NCBI GenBank assembly: GCA_003136675.1
Contig: PLFE01000135.1
Location: forward strand, 27,189 to 68,744
Source: Bryobacterales bacterium
GTDB lineage: Bacteria > Acidobacteriota > Terriglobia > Bryobacterales > Bryobacteraceae
Direction: 5' to 3'
DNA: 41,556 nucleotides
Shown here: piece by piece, positions 16,883 through 25,627 of the stretch
How the letters are laid out: each line of letters opens with the position of its first letter
Numbering within the stretch: position 1 is the stretch's first letter
Made by a program: the position numbers and the translations under genes
The notes under the pieces: generated by a model
Seen by the model: only the letters and a program-made list of their open reading frames with translations
Told to the model about the DNA's origin: nothing
The model's database searches: none

Positions 16883-18973
16883 TTACTTCACGACTTCAAA
16901 ATCGATCCACTGGGTGGTCGCGCGTCCGTGTTTCGTCCCAGGCTCATCTTCCGCGGTGATCCCGAGGAAATAACGTCCCGGCGGGGTCTCCGGATCAATG
17001 TGATAGGTACCGGCGATGTCAGGCCCACGGAACGCCGCCGGCTCGGAGTGGACGGGGGTGGATTCGCTGAGGACCTGCAATTCCGCAGTCGGCCGGACGT
17101 TATCCCTGACGAACAGAGTCGATTCGTAGGCGATGGTTTCACCAGCATGAAATTGCCGCACGGCGGGATCGCCGGCAACGGGAGCGCGGTAAGCCATTTC
17201 GAACGTATGGCCTTCCGTGCCTGTGTGTATTGCTTTGGGAATGGACGCGCCTTCCGTCTTGAGCTTGATGCCGGAAAGAGCGAACTCATTCTTGCGGAGA
17301 TCGGGCACCTCGACGAACTCGGTGGCGGAGCCGATCTTCACCACCGCGGGCGTGACGCCCGAGCGTGCGATCAGCGTCTTAGCTCCAACCGAAGTCTGGT
17401 CCCCCTGCACGGTATTGCGCACCGCGATGCGCATTTCATAGGGGCCCGGATGGTCGATCTTACTGCGGACTTTATAGACGAACCCCTCCCGGAGAAGCGT
17501 CTGCGCGGTTGCGCCGCACGCCTCAATGGTAGTCATCTGGCTGGTCAGGTGACCCGAATCGTTGGCCTCAGACAACAGCCGGGGCATCATCAGGATCTCT
17601 AGATTGGCTACGTAGCATCCGGGTGATTTTTCTTCAAATCGAATGCCTTCCGGCGCCACATGCACCTGCGATTCGATGAAAGAGCCATCGCGATCGTCAT
17701 GTTGAAACCCGGCACCGAGTTCCACTTTGATATCCCCGCTCTGGAAGGGCGAGAAGATGGCCGCCTGCATCTGTTGCTCGGCCGAATACGGCACGGGCTG
17801 CGCGGCCGAACCGGCCCAGGGGAAGAACCCCGAGCGGGAACGCACGGTGAGACCATGCCGGTGAATTTTGACACTCAGGTTGTTGAAGTGCTTCCCCGAA
17901 AATGCCTTCGGCCCCGGGTCCCAGCCGATGAGATAGTAACCCGCGTCGTCGTTTTCGGCGGTTTTGAACTCGCTAAGCAGGTCGTTCCGGTCATGCAGGA
18001 ACAGGCCGCCCGTTTCCTGAGAAATGTTCTGCGCCACGGATTGCGACATCAAGTAGTTCTGAGGGCGCGCCAGGAAGGAACCAAACGGTTGAACCGGCGT
18101 TTGAATCACGGAGGCGCCGGCGAGCAGCGGATTTTCTCTCGCGTGTTCGTGTGAAGCGTCGGCGTCGTTGTCCGGCATGGCATCGCCGACGGGCAACCCG
18201 CGCAGGTCGATGGCCTCAATGGCGACCGAGGCGCGGTTGGCCGCGTCGGATACCTTCTGAATCGTGGGCAGCATGGACCCGATTGCGGAACCGGGGAAGT
18301 TTCCGGCGTAGACGCCGCTGTTGAGCAGAATCATGATCTTGCGGCCGGGAAGTTCTCCAAGAGAAGCGATGGCGCGCGTGATCTGAGTTTCAAAGAACAG
18401 TTGATAGAACTCGGGGGCAAAGCCGATGTTGGCCGGCCGCAGCCAGCGCATGTGTTCGACGGCGGAGCGAATCTCGCGGCGGTCCGATGAAAAGGTCTGC
18501 CATGCGCCGGACCCTCCAGATGTTTTGTAGAAGGCCCACAGGTCGCCGTCCTGCAGATCCTCATCGACGAATTTGAGCAGGCTGCGCCGCATGGCGACCC
18601 AGTCGCCAAAAGATGTGTGGGCGTCGTCGATGAATACGGCGAACGTGCGGTGCGATACCGGCTGCGCGAGGGCGGTGGCCATGGGAGCGGCGGAGGTTGC
18701 GGCGGCCGTGCCATGAGTGCCGGGCGCGGGGACAAATTGAAAGTGCGTGATCTTCTGCGGTTTGCCGTCCTGAAGGACGTCAAATTCGTCTGGAGTCAGG
18801 CCGTCGATGTGGTTGCCGTGTGAATCGGTAACGACCGCATCCACTTCGACCAGGCCCACGTTGAATTGAACCGGATGATCCGGAACGGCCGCCGGTTGCG
18901 GGCTCTGCGCCGCACCGGCGAAACCAAAAAGCAGTCCACCTGCAAAACACCCAAGACGCGCTAGCCGACCCAT
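16883..18973 (-). CDS. secreted VWFA-related protein (Acidobacteria type)
   Basis: A 696-residue protein. I place the start at the ATG at 18973 because it opens a signal peptide (MGRLARLGCFAGGLLFGFAG, cleavage near AAQS). The frame stays open for 102 further codons upstream, but those are a repeat-rich, low-quality translation. After the signal come a beta-domain (VEVDAVVTDSHGNHIDGLT, then DEFDVLQDGKPQKIT) and a VWA-like domain (FAVFIDDAHTSFGDW; GRKIMILLNSGVYAG). This arrangement is typical of the VWFA-related family expanded in Acidobacteria. The metal site is not canonical (IDDAHTS rather than DxSxS). The C-terminal 300 residues are beta-rich (for example GYYLIGWDPGPKAF). It converges on glnB with a 4-nt gap. 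Function is unknown; partner binding at the cell surface is likely. Confidence 0.82.
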   Translation of the reverse strand: MGRLARLGCFAGGLLFGFAGAAQSPQPAAVPDHPVQFNVGLVEVDAVVTDSHGNHIDGLTPDEFDVLQDGKPQKITHFQFVPAPGTHGTAAATSAAPMATALAQPVSHRTFAVFIDDAHTSFGDWVAMRRSLLKFVDEDLQDGDLWAFYKTSGGSGAWQTFSSDRREIRSAVEHMRWLRPANIGFAPEFYQLFFETQITRAIASLGELPGRKIMILLNSGVYAGNFPGSAIGSMLPTIQKVSDAANRASVAIEAIDLRGLPVGDAMPDNDADASHEHARENPLLAGASVIQTPVQPFGSFLARPQNYLMSQSVAQNISQETGGLFLHDRNDLLSEFKTAENDDAGYYLIGWDPGPKAFSGKHFNNLSVKIHRHGLTVRSRSGFFPWAGSAAQPVPYSAEQQMQAAIFSPFQSGDIKVELGAGFQHDDRDGSFIESQVHVAPEGIRFEEKSPGCYVANLEILMMPRLLSEANDSGHLTSQMTTIEACGATAQTLLREGFVYKVRSKIDHPGPYEMRIAVRNTVQGDQTSVGAKTLIARSGVTPAVVKIGSATEFVEVPDLRKNEFALSGIKLKTEGASIPKAIHTGTEGHTFEMAYRAPVAGDPAVRQFHAGETIAYESTLFVRDNVRPTAELQVLSESTPVHSEPAAFRGPDIAGTYHIDPETPPGRYFLGITAEDEPGTKHGRATTQWIDFEVVK

Positions 18974-19505
18974 GTGGGGCTCGGACGCGTCGCCATGCAG
19001 ACGCGTTACGCTGAAGAAGTCGGCCTCTCGCCGAGGGTTTGGGTTGTGCGTGATTGTGCAGGTTGTGCAGGATTGTGCAGAGTGCACAATGTCCTTTTCT
19101 TGTTGTCGGGCCTTTCTTTTCTTCGGCTTGAGAGTCGCGTTCCGGTTTTCGTTGTGCAGGGTTGTGCATGTTTTCCGGAGACCCAAGGAGGTTGTTTCCG
19201 GGAGTTTTGGGAATGTACGGAACGAACCCACCGCTGGGTAATGCCGGTCTCTCTCGGTGGCTTCGTCGTACCTGGTCATTTCGATCGGCTCACCCGACCT
19301 CAGGTTAGCAGCACTTTTTCGCCTCGCGGGGTAATGGCGAGGGGTAGTGGTTTGTTTTCATAGGATTGAGGAAGGAAAATTGGTGTCACCGGAGTTGGAC
19401 GGAAGAGCTTGGCAGCCGATACGCGCCGATCACCGCTGAAGTTTACGGTCTCGACGGTATAGTTGCACACGCGCGTCGAAAGTATACTGCGAATGGCGAA
19501 TCTGG
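18974..19505. other. 532-bp non-coding gap between VWFA-related gene and histidine kinase gene
   Basis: No credible gene is seen. Several frames are open, but their translations follow the short repeats. The stretch holds the TTGTGCA cluster at 19044-19168 and, near its right end, a TATACT -10-like box at 19483-19488 with only a weak, badly spaced upstream partner. It probably carries divergent promoters for both neighbours. Confidence 0.6.
19044..19168. repeat. cluster of TTGTGCA boxes at about 10-bp spacing, including a perfect palindrome
   Basis: TTGTGCR heptamers start at 19044 (TTGTGCG), 19054, 19063, 19073, 19152 and 19162. One inverted copy, TGCACAA, sits at 19083-19089. The copies at 19072-19079 and 19083-19090 form a perfect 8-bp inverted repeat, ATTGTGCA-GAG-TGCACAAT. 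Spacing of 9-10 bp puts the boxes on one helix face, as expected for cooperative protein binding. The cluster lies 70-195 bp upstream of the VWFA-related start. Confidence 0.6.
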
Positions 19506-20885
19506 ATGTCCACCAGCGAGCAAAACATTCCGGGGCCGATTCAAGGCCAAACCCGCTTACTCCTGTCGCTTGGATTCGGCGGCCTTCTGCTGCTGCTTGC
19601 CTTTCTTGGACTCAGTGCGATCTCGTTCTTCTCTCGAGTCGAGAATCAACAGGCGCAGATTCGCAAAGACTATGTGGAACGGGACGGCACTTTGGGGCGG
19701 CTCCGCGGGGATATCTATCTCTCTGGAACTTACATGCGCGATTATCTGCTCGACACCAGCACTTTGTCCGGGCCGGCGACAGGGAACGAAACACATGAGG
19801 CGAAGTTCTCCGCCGAATGGCAGGCAATCCTCGGTGCGCTAGCCCTTTATCGCGGCATTCTGCACCAGGAAGAACGGCCGGTATTCGATCAATTGAACCG
19901 CGAGCTTCTGGACTACCATGACCAGTTGCAACGGACCTTTGCCTGGACCGTCGACGACCGGCGCGCGCGCGGCGCCGGTTTTGTTCAGGAGCAGGTGCTG
20001 CCCCGTCGCATGACGGCCATCGGACTGGTGGATCGGCTGCATGAGGCCAGCGATCGCCAGCTTGAAATCAGCAGCCGGGCCATCGGTGAAACGTTCGCAT
20101 CGTTTCGCCTGAAATTGGTGGTTCTGCTGATCGCGACCGGGGCCATCGGCCTGCTGCTGGCGGGCTTCACCATGGCTTGGCTTTTGAGTCTGGAGCGAGC
20201 GGCCGCGTCCACGCTACAGGAAGTCCTGAGAACCCGGAAAGAATTGCATGAGCTTTCCGGTCAACTGGTGTCCGTGCAGGAAGACGAGCGGCGGCGGATC
20301 TCGCGCGAGCTTCACGATGAGGTGGGCCAGGTGCTCTCCGCCATGATGCTGGGTTTAGGCAACCTGCGCTCGGCGCTGAAGACCAATGATCGCGAAGAAG
20401 CGCTGGAACAGGTTCACCTCATCGAGGACATGACGGAGCGCAATGCCAATGTGGTCCGCAACATCTCACTGCTGCTGCGGCCCACCATGCTGGATGACCT
20501 GGGCTTAGTGCCGGCTTTACGCTGGCTCGCGCGGGAAGTGTCCCGGACCAACAGGATGGAAGTGGACGTCAGCTCCGTGGATGAACTGGAAGACTTGCCC
20601 GAGGGCCACCGCACATGCGTTTACCGCGTGGTGCAGGAGGCTCTTAGAAACGCCTGCCGACACTCCGGAGGACAGCGGGTCCATGTGAGTGTACGGATGA
20701 CCGAATCGCAACTGCGCATCGACGTGCAAGATGACGGTAAAGGGTTTCAACCATCCCTCGAGACGGGCGTCGGCATTCTCGGGATGGAAGAGAGAGTGGC
20801 GCGCCTCGGCGGCAAGCTGCGGGTGGACTCTTCGCCGGGCCAAGGAACTACCGTCCATTTTGAACTTCCCACGGTCGCGGCTTAG
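19506..20885 (+). CDS. NarL/DegS-type sensor histidine kinase, orphan
   Basis: A 459-residue membrane kinase. Transmembrane helices are at about residues 18-42 and 203-228. They flank a periplasmic four-helix-like sensor of about 160 residues that contains no named domain I can recognise. The cytoplasmic part starts with a coiled linker, then the HisKA_3 dimerisation/phosphoacceptor motif ERRRISRELHDEVGQ with His270, and an ATPase domain with an N box (QEALRNACRHS), G1 box (DVQDDGKGF) and G2 box (GVGILGMEERV). Kinases of this class normally pair with a LuxR/NarL-type response regulator, but none lies in the window, so its partner is encoded elsewhere. The gene ends 16 nt from the convergent tamB. 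Confidence 0.9.
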   Translation: MSTSEQNIPGPIQGQTRLLLSLGFGGLLLLLAFLGLSAISFFSRVENQQAQIRKDYVERDGTLGRLRGDIYLSGTYMRDYLLDTSTLSGPATGNETHEAKFSAEWQAILGALALYRGILHQEERPVFDQLNRELLDYHDQLQRTFAWTVDDRRARGAGFVQEQVLPRRMTAIGLVDRLHEASDRQLEISSRAIGETFASFRLKLVVLLIATGAIGLLLAGFTMAWLLSLERAAASTLQEVLRTRKELHELSGQLVSVQEDERRRISRELHDEVGQVLSAMMLGLGNLRSALKTNDREEALEQVHLIEDMTERNANVVRNISLLLRPTMLDDLGLVPALRWLAREVSRTNRMEVDVSSVDELEDLPEGHRTCVYRVVQEALRNACRHSGGQRVHVSVRMTESQLRIDVQDDGKGFQPSLETGVGILGMEERVARLGGKLRVDSSPGQGTTVHFELPTVAA

Positions 20886-20901
20886 TCGAAGTCAGCCTGA
20901 G

Positions 20902-23900
20902 TTACTTGAAGCGCTTCTTATAGAGAAAGTCGATACCGAACTCGCCATTCTCGTCGCGGAGCGCCACTGCGGACCAGTGCGGAGAGAACGCCCATTCCAC
21001 GCGAATCACCTGCTGCTGAGCGCTCGAAACGTCGGTAATGTAAGTGAAGGTAATCTCCGGAGTTACTTGCTGCTCCAGCGTCACCTTGGCTTCCGGGCCG
21101 TTCGTCAGACCTGAAATTGTTGGATCGATCTTCAAATTACTGACGCCGAAAAATCGCTGCAACCGTCCCGCTACGGGATTGGAAATCGTCTGGCCGACCA
21201 GCGCCGAAGCTCCCATCTGCTGCCAGCTCTGCTGGGGCGCATTGGGCTGCCGCGCTGCTATGGTGGCGTCGTTTGGAGTGCGACCCGTAGCCAGGAGTCC
21301 CACGATATCGGCGAACTGAAGGGGAGGATCGGAACGGTAGCTCACATTCAACTTGCTGATGGGCCCCGAGACGGTAATGGTGACATCCACGCCACGCGCC
21401 ACGGTTTCCAGATCGATGTTGAGAATCGGCTCCAGCTTGACCGGATTGAAGAACGAAACCGAACCCTGGTTGATGGTGTACTTATTTCCGAAGAACGTGA
21501 GCTCGCCTTGCGTGATGTTGATTCTGCCGAGTAACACGGGGTTGGCGGCACTTCCGCGCAGGCGCAGGCTGGCGTCGGCTTCGATGCTTTGGGTGTAATT
21601 GCTTTGGAAGGTAATATCGGGCGCGGTCTGTATCTGCACATCCAGTTGCAGGTTTCTGGAGAATCCGGCGGTGCCGGAGGGCGTCTCCGGGGGGAGTGCC
21701 GCAGACGTAAGAATCGCGCCCAAGTCCGTCTTCGGATTGAAAGCGAGGCGCTGGACCGTAACTGTACCGGATAACACGCTGCGGTCGGTGGTGCCCACCA
21801 GCGTGAGTTGCGCGTTGGCCATGGTGCTCACGCCTTGCGGATAACGCAGGCGCACACCGGTGGCGTCAGCGCGAATCCGGAAAGCCAATGCGCCTCCGGA
21901 GACCGACGCGAATCCGCCGAGCCGCACCTTTCCGCCGCCGCTCTCTCCGGTCAAGTCTCCAATGTTTGCCTGGGTACCGTTAAACGTGATTGTGCCGTTC
22001 GCATTGCTCAATCCGTTCGGCACGTCCGTGAGGGCGATATTGGCGTTCTTGAGTTGCATGGTCCCGCCCAACCGAGGATCGCTCAAGGGACCGCGGATGC
22101 TCGCGTCGACCATCAGTGCGCCGGAGGAGAGAACATCGTTGTTGAAGGCATGAATGATCGCCAGATTCACATTGCCGTTCAAGGTGAAATCAAGATCGGG
22201 CCGGGATGAAAGCACAGCCTGGCCGGCCAGCGTGAAATCGGAATCCTGCGCCACCAGGTGCGCGCTATCCACATGAACGATGTTGTTCGCCAGCGAGATG
22301 CGGATGGGACCGGAATTGCGGAGGGACAGGTCGACCGGCGGCGGCACGCCGTTCGGCGCCGGCAACGGCTCCACGAGCAGCTTGGGAATCTCCAGCTCGG
22401 CGTGAAGCTGCTCCGGTTTGGCCGCCGGTCCGGAGATGGTGAGCGAACCTTCCATGGTGCCGCCGGCGCGGATGGATTCGACCTGCTGCGGAGTCAGCAG
22501 CAGACGCCGCACGGTATCGAGATGCACCTCGGTGAAATCGACTCTCATCGAGCCGGGGTAATCCCCCTCTAAAGTCCACCGTCCATCCGCCGTGATTACC
22601 GCATCCGCCAGGTTGGAGCGCAGCTTCACCTCTACCTGAGGGACCGCTGCAGATGAAAGCGTGGTGGCGTTCAGACGCAAGTCTCCCAGATGTTTTGCAG
22701 CTACCACAATTTCCGAAACTCCCGCTTCGGCGTTGATGCGCGTCAGCCGGAAGGTGGGCCAACCGCCGGCGCCCCGGGTGATGTTGCCGGCGCCATCCGC
22801 CGTCACAAGGACGTTTCCGAAGAGATCGGGCTCGCGTTGGTGCAGAACCGCGATCTCGTTCATCGCGAGCTGGTTGGTAGCCACTTTGAATGTAATTTCA
22901 CCTGGCATGAACACCGAGGCGCCATGCACATAGGTGGCGTTCAGGTTCACTTGTTTCCGGCCCGCGTTTATCTGCGCCCGCAGCGCCTGCGCGCCGCGGT
23001 TGGGGGCGTCCAAATGAGCCGTCAGATGGTCGAACGGTTCGCCTTGCAACTGACCGCGCACCAGGGACAGATCCGCGATCGCTTGCGGATCGGCTATGGT
23101 TCCGTTCACTTTCGCAGTCGCGTTCAGCGTGCCGGTTGCTCGAACGGCGTTTAGCCCGGCGAGCGTCAACAGATCTTGGAGGTTCGCGTTCTGAAGGGCG
23201 AGTGTCGCGGTAAGCGGTAACTCATTTTCCGGTTTCCAGTTGCGAAGGCCGGCGGTTCCCGAGAAGCCGGCGGCTAAGGAACCTTGGCGCAAGCGGCCGT
23301 TGGCGATGGTCACCTGGCTCGACTGCAACGTCACATCCGCGTTCACAGAATCGATCTTCTCGTTTTGGACGATGAAGTTTGCGCCGCCCACATGTCCCGC
23401 CAGCACAGGGCTTTCCAGCTTACCTGTCACGGTGCCATCGAAGGTCACCTGTCCCTGCGGCGTCAAAGTTAAGGGGACCGGGGTTGTTGGGCTACCGGCG
23501 ACCTGAAGCACGGGAAGCAGATCATTCAAATTGGAGGAAGCCAGACGCACCTTCAGCGTTTGCCCCATTGTGCCCTGAAGGTCGAGGCGCGTGTTCGGGA
23601 GCTCGATGAAGCTCTGTCCCAGATCGAGCGTATCCCGCGCGCCGTTGTACTTCACATCGAGCATCCCGTGAACCGGAGTGCCGCTGCTGGCCGGCGAGAT
23701 GTTTACACGGGCCGTAGCTGTGAAGCGATTGTTCTTCAGATCCAGTATCCTGCCTTCCGCAAAGACCGGACCCGATGCCAGACCGTCGTAGGGCAATTTC
23801 TCGCGCGTCGCCAGTGACGCGACTTCAAGAATGTCGAAGTGCTTCGCTTCCCCATTGAATTTGAAGCGCTCGAAGTTGGTGACTTCCGCTTTCCCTGTGA

Positions 23901-24948
23901 GCCTGCCGCCGAGTGCGTCCAGAACAATCCGATCGATGGAAATGGATTTTGGGCCGCCATCGATTTTGGCCTGCGCGCGCACATTCCGCAGCGCGACTCC
24001 GGGCACCTGGTAGTTCAAGTCGTAGGCTTTCATCAATCCACTGAGAGCAAAATCCTGAGCGCTTTTGTAGCTGGCGCTTCCATTCGCCTCCAGCCAGCCG
24101 GATTGCCTGGATTTCAGCTTCATCACGTAGCCGATCTGGCCGACCGACAGCCTGGCGCGGTATTCCGCGGTGATCACAGGCGCGGTGAAATTTTCCATGC
24201 GTCCGTTGACTTTCATCTCGGAATCGCCGCTGACGATCTCAGACTGTTCCAGAACGATGCGATTTTTTTCAATGGCCACGGTGGCTTTCAGATCAGCCAG
24301 AACGGGCAGGCAGCCGGTATAAGCGAAAAAGAGCCGCGCCGCGGATAAGTCACCGTGATACCTCGGCGCTTTTGCGTCGTAAGTGAACAGCGCGCGCAGG
24401 TTATCGCCCTTGGCGTGGTAGCTTTGCCAACGTGGAGGGCTGCCGGAGGCATGGATCTCCGCAATGCCATCATTGAGATCGAAGTGCTGGATCGCCAGAT
24501 CGAGAATGGTCTCGATCGCCGGCCGATTCGACGCGGAAGGCATTTTCGGGGTCGGAATGTTGGTGCTTCCATCGCGTGCGACCAGCAGAAACGCGTGAGG
24601 CCTGGAGACGTGAAGCAGCGCGATATCGAAGTCGCGCTTGAAAACCGAAATGATTTTGAGGCCCACCACGATCTGGTCGGCATGCAGTAAAGGTGGGTCG
24701 TTCGCGGGCTCGGCGCCATGCAGCGTGAACCCGGTGACGGTTGCCGTTAGCGTGCGCCAGTCGAATGTGAATTTCGAAATCTCGGCCCTGCCGCCCGTGG
24801 CTGTTTCGGTGACGCTGACAATTCGCTGGCGCACCTTGTTGTAGAACCAGGGGCTTTGAACCGACAAGACACCGGTGAGCGCGACGACGAGCAGCAGCAA
24901 CAGAAGGCTGCCGGCCGTGATCCACGCAATGCGACGGGGACTGCGCAT
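20902..24948 (-). CDS. tamB: TamB-like translocation/assembly or lipid-bridge protein
   Basis: A 1348-residue envelope protein. A single inner-membrane helix at about residues 9-30 is followed by a very long periplasmic beta-rich body made of repeated strands (AsmA-like at the N-terminus, for example VTGFTLHGAEPANDPPLLHA). The C-terminal part matches the TamB domain: LLGRINITQGELTFFGNKYT, the adjacent INQGSVSFFNPVKLEPILNI, then PPLQFADIVGLLATG. It ends DFLYKKRFK. TamB-type proteins span the periplasm, work with an Omp85 partner and may move phospholipids to the outer membrane. A TamA/BamA gene lies 4.2 kb away on the same strand. The gene begins 3 nt after the exported RbsD/FucU-like gene stop, so the two are one operon. 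Confidence 0.88.
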   Translation of the reverse strand: MRSPRRIAWITAGSLLLLLLVVALTGVLSVQSPWFYNKVRQRIVSVTETATGGRAEISKFTFDWRTLTATVTGFTLHGAEPANDPPLLHADQIVVGLKIISVFKRDFDIALLHVSRPHAFLLVARDGSTNIPTPKMPSASNRPAIETILDLAIQHFDLNDGIAEIHASGSPPRWQSYHAKGDNLRALFTYDAKAPRYHGDLSAARLFFAYTGCLPVLADLKATVAIEKNRIVLEQSEIVSGDSEMKVNGRMENFTAPVITAEYRARLSVGQIGYVMKLKSRQSGWLEANGSASYKSAQDFALSGLMKAYDLNYQVPGVALRNVRAQAKIDGGPKSISIDRIVLDALGGRLTGKAEVTNFERFKFNGEAKHFDILEVASLATREKLPYDGLASGPVFAEGRILDLKNNRFTATARVNISPASSGTPVHGMLDVKYNGARDTLDLGQSFIELPNTRLDLQGTMGQTLKVRLASSNLNDLLPVLQVAGSPTTPVPLTLTPQGQVTFDGTVTGKLESPVLAGHVGGANFIVQNEKIDSVNADVTLQSSQVTIANGRLRQGSLAAGFSGTAGLRNWKPENELPLTATLALQNANLQDLLTLAGLNAVRATGTLNATAKVNGTIADPQAIADLSLVRGQLQGEPFDHLTAHLDAPNRGAQALRAQINAGRKQVNLNATYVHGASVFMPGEITFKVATNQLAMNEIAVLHQREPDLFGNVLVTADGAGNITRGAGGWPTFRLTRINAEAGVSEIVVAAKHLGDLRLNATTLSSAAVPQVEVKLRSNLADAVITADGRWTLEGDYPGSMRVDFTEVHLDTVRRLLLTPQQVESIRAGGTMEGSLTISGPAAKPEQLHAELEIPKLLVEPLPAPNGVPPPVDLSLRNSGPIRISLANNIVHVDSAHLVAQDSDFTLAGQAVLSSRPDLDFTLNGNVNLAIIHAFNNDVLSSGALMVDASIRGPLSDPRLGGTMQLKNANIALTDVPNGLSNANGTITFNGTQANIGDLTGESGGGKVRLGGFASVSGGALAFRIRADATGVRLRYPQGVSTMANAQLTLVGTTDRSVLSGTVTVQRLAFNPKTDLGAILTSAALPPETPSGTAGFSRNLQLDVQIQTAPDITFQSNYTQSIEADASLRLRGSAANPVLLGRINITQGELTFFGNKYTINQGSVSFFNPVKLEPILNIDLETVARGVDVTITVSGPISKLNVSYRSDPPLQFADIVGLLATGRTPNDATIAARQPNAPQQSWQQMGASALVGQTISNPVAGRLQRFFGVSNLKIDPTISGLTNGPEAKVTLEQQVTPEITFTYITDVSSAQQQVIRVEWAFSPHWSAVALRDENGEFGIDFLYKKRFK

Positions 24949-24951
24949 TCG

Positions 24952-25512
24952 TTACTTCTTCTCTTGGGCTGCCATGGATTCCCGTAAACGTTTTTCGGGT
25001 TCGTCTCCCCAGTAGGCCGCTCTCAGTTCCAGGAAAACGGAAGTATAGGGAATCGCCATATTCGTCTTGATGATCAGGACCTTAAATTTCTGTGATGCTT
25101 CGTCCAACCGCGCGATCAGCGATTCATGGAGCAGCGTGGTCACTGGCTGTTCGCCGAACAGACCCGCGAGAGTCCGGCGGTACTGCGAGATGCCCGGAGC
25201 CTCAGATTCCGGCACGAACGCCAGTTCTTTATCGGTATAGATCACGGGGCGCACGCTCGCCGATTCGGCGATCCGGCTCAACACGAAATGCAGCACTTCC
25301 GTTTGATCACCATAGGAAACGATCGTTTCAACACCAGCGCCGGTCTGCGCGGGATATGCCGAATCCGCCACTACAATCCAGTTGCGATGGCCATACAGCT
25401 TCAAATGGTCGGCCACATCCACCTTCCACGAGTCGGCTGCGGCAGCGAGTGAGGGGATTACCAAGGTTACAACTAAGGCGAACCACGAGGATCGTCGTTG
25501 AGTATTCTTCAT
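24952..25512 (-). CDS. exported RbsD/FucU-like protein
   Basis: A 186-residue protein starting at the ATG at 25512, where a clear signal peptide begins (MKNTQRRSSWFALVVTLVIP, cleavage near SLAAAADS). The open frame continues upstream for 59 codons without matching features. The mature part resembles the RbsD/FucU sugar mutarotase family: LKLYGHRNWIVVADSAYPAQ corresponds to the family's H-G-H/ADA-P segment, and KTNMAIPYTSVFLEL resembles the C-terminal RTGE-PYANV region. Family members are normally cytoplasmic enzymes that interconvert sugar anomers, so a periplasmic version is odd. It lies 3 nt upstream of tamB, suggesting an envelope role. Family assignment is by motif and moderately sure. 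Confidence 0.65.
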   Translation of the reverse strand: MKNTQRRSSWFALVVTLVIPSLAAAADSWKVDVADHLKLYGHRNWIVVADSAYPAQTGAGVETIVSYGDQTEVLHFVLSRIAESASVRPVIYTDKELAFVPESEAPGISQYRRTLAGLFGEQPVTTLLHESLIARLDEASQKFKVLIIKTNMAIPYTSVFLELRAAYWGDEPEKRLRESMAAQEKK

Positions 25513-25627
25513 TACTTTCAATCGCTCCAATCGAATCTGACGAGGAAAAGAAACGTTCCGTTGTGAATTTACACTATTTGGCCGAGACGGTGTGCGCCAA
25601 GCCCGCTCCGTCAAGTAAAGGAAATCA

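Noticed and set aside
18974..19279. 102-residue N-terminal extension of the VWFA-related protein
   Set aside because: It would place the signal peptide internally, and its sequence (Cys/Thr/His-rich) comes from the TTGTGCA repeats.
19463..19488. Promoter for the histidine kinase (TTGCAC and TATACT)
   Set aside because: The -10-like box is good but the spacer is only 14 nt, so I mention it within the gap entry rather than as a feature.
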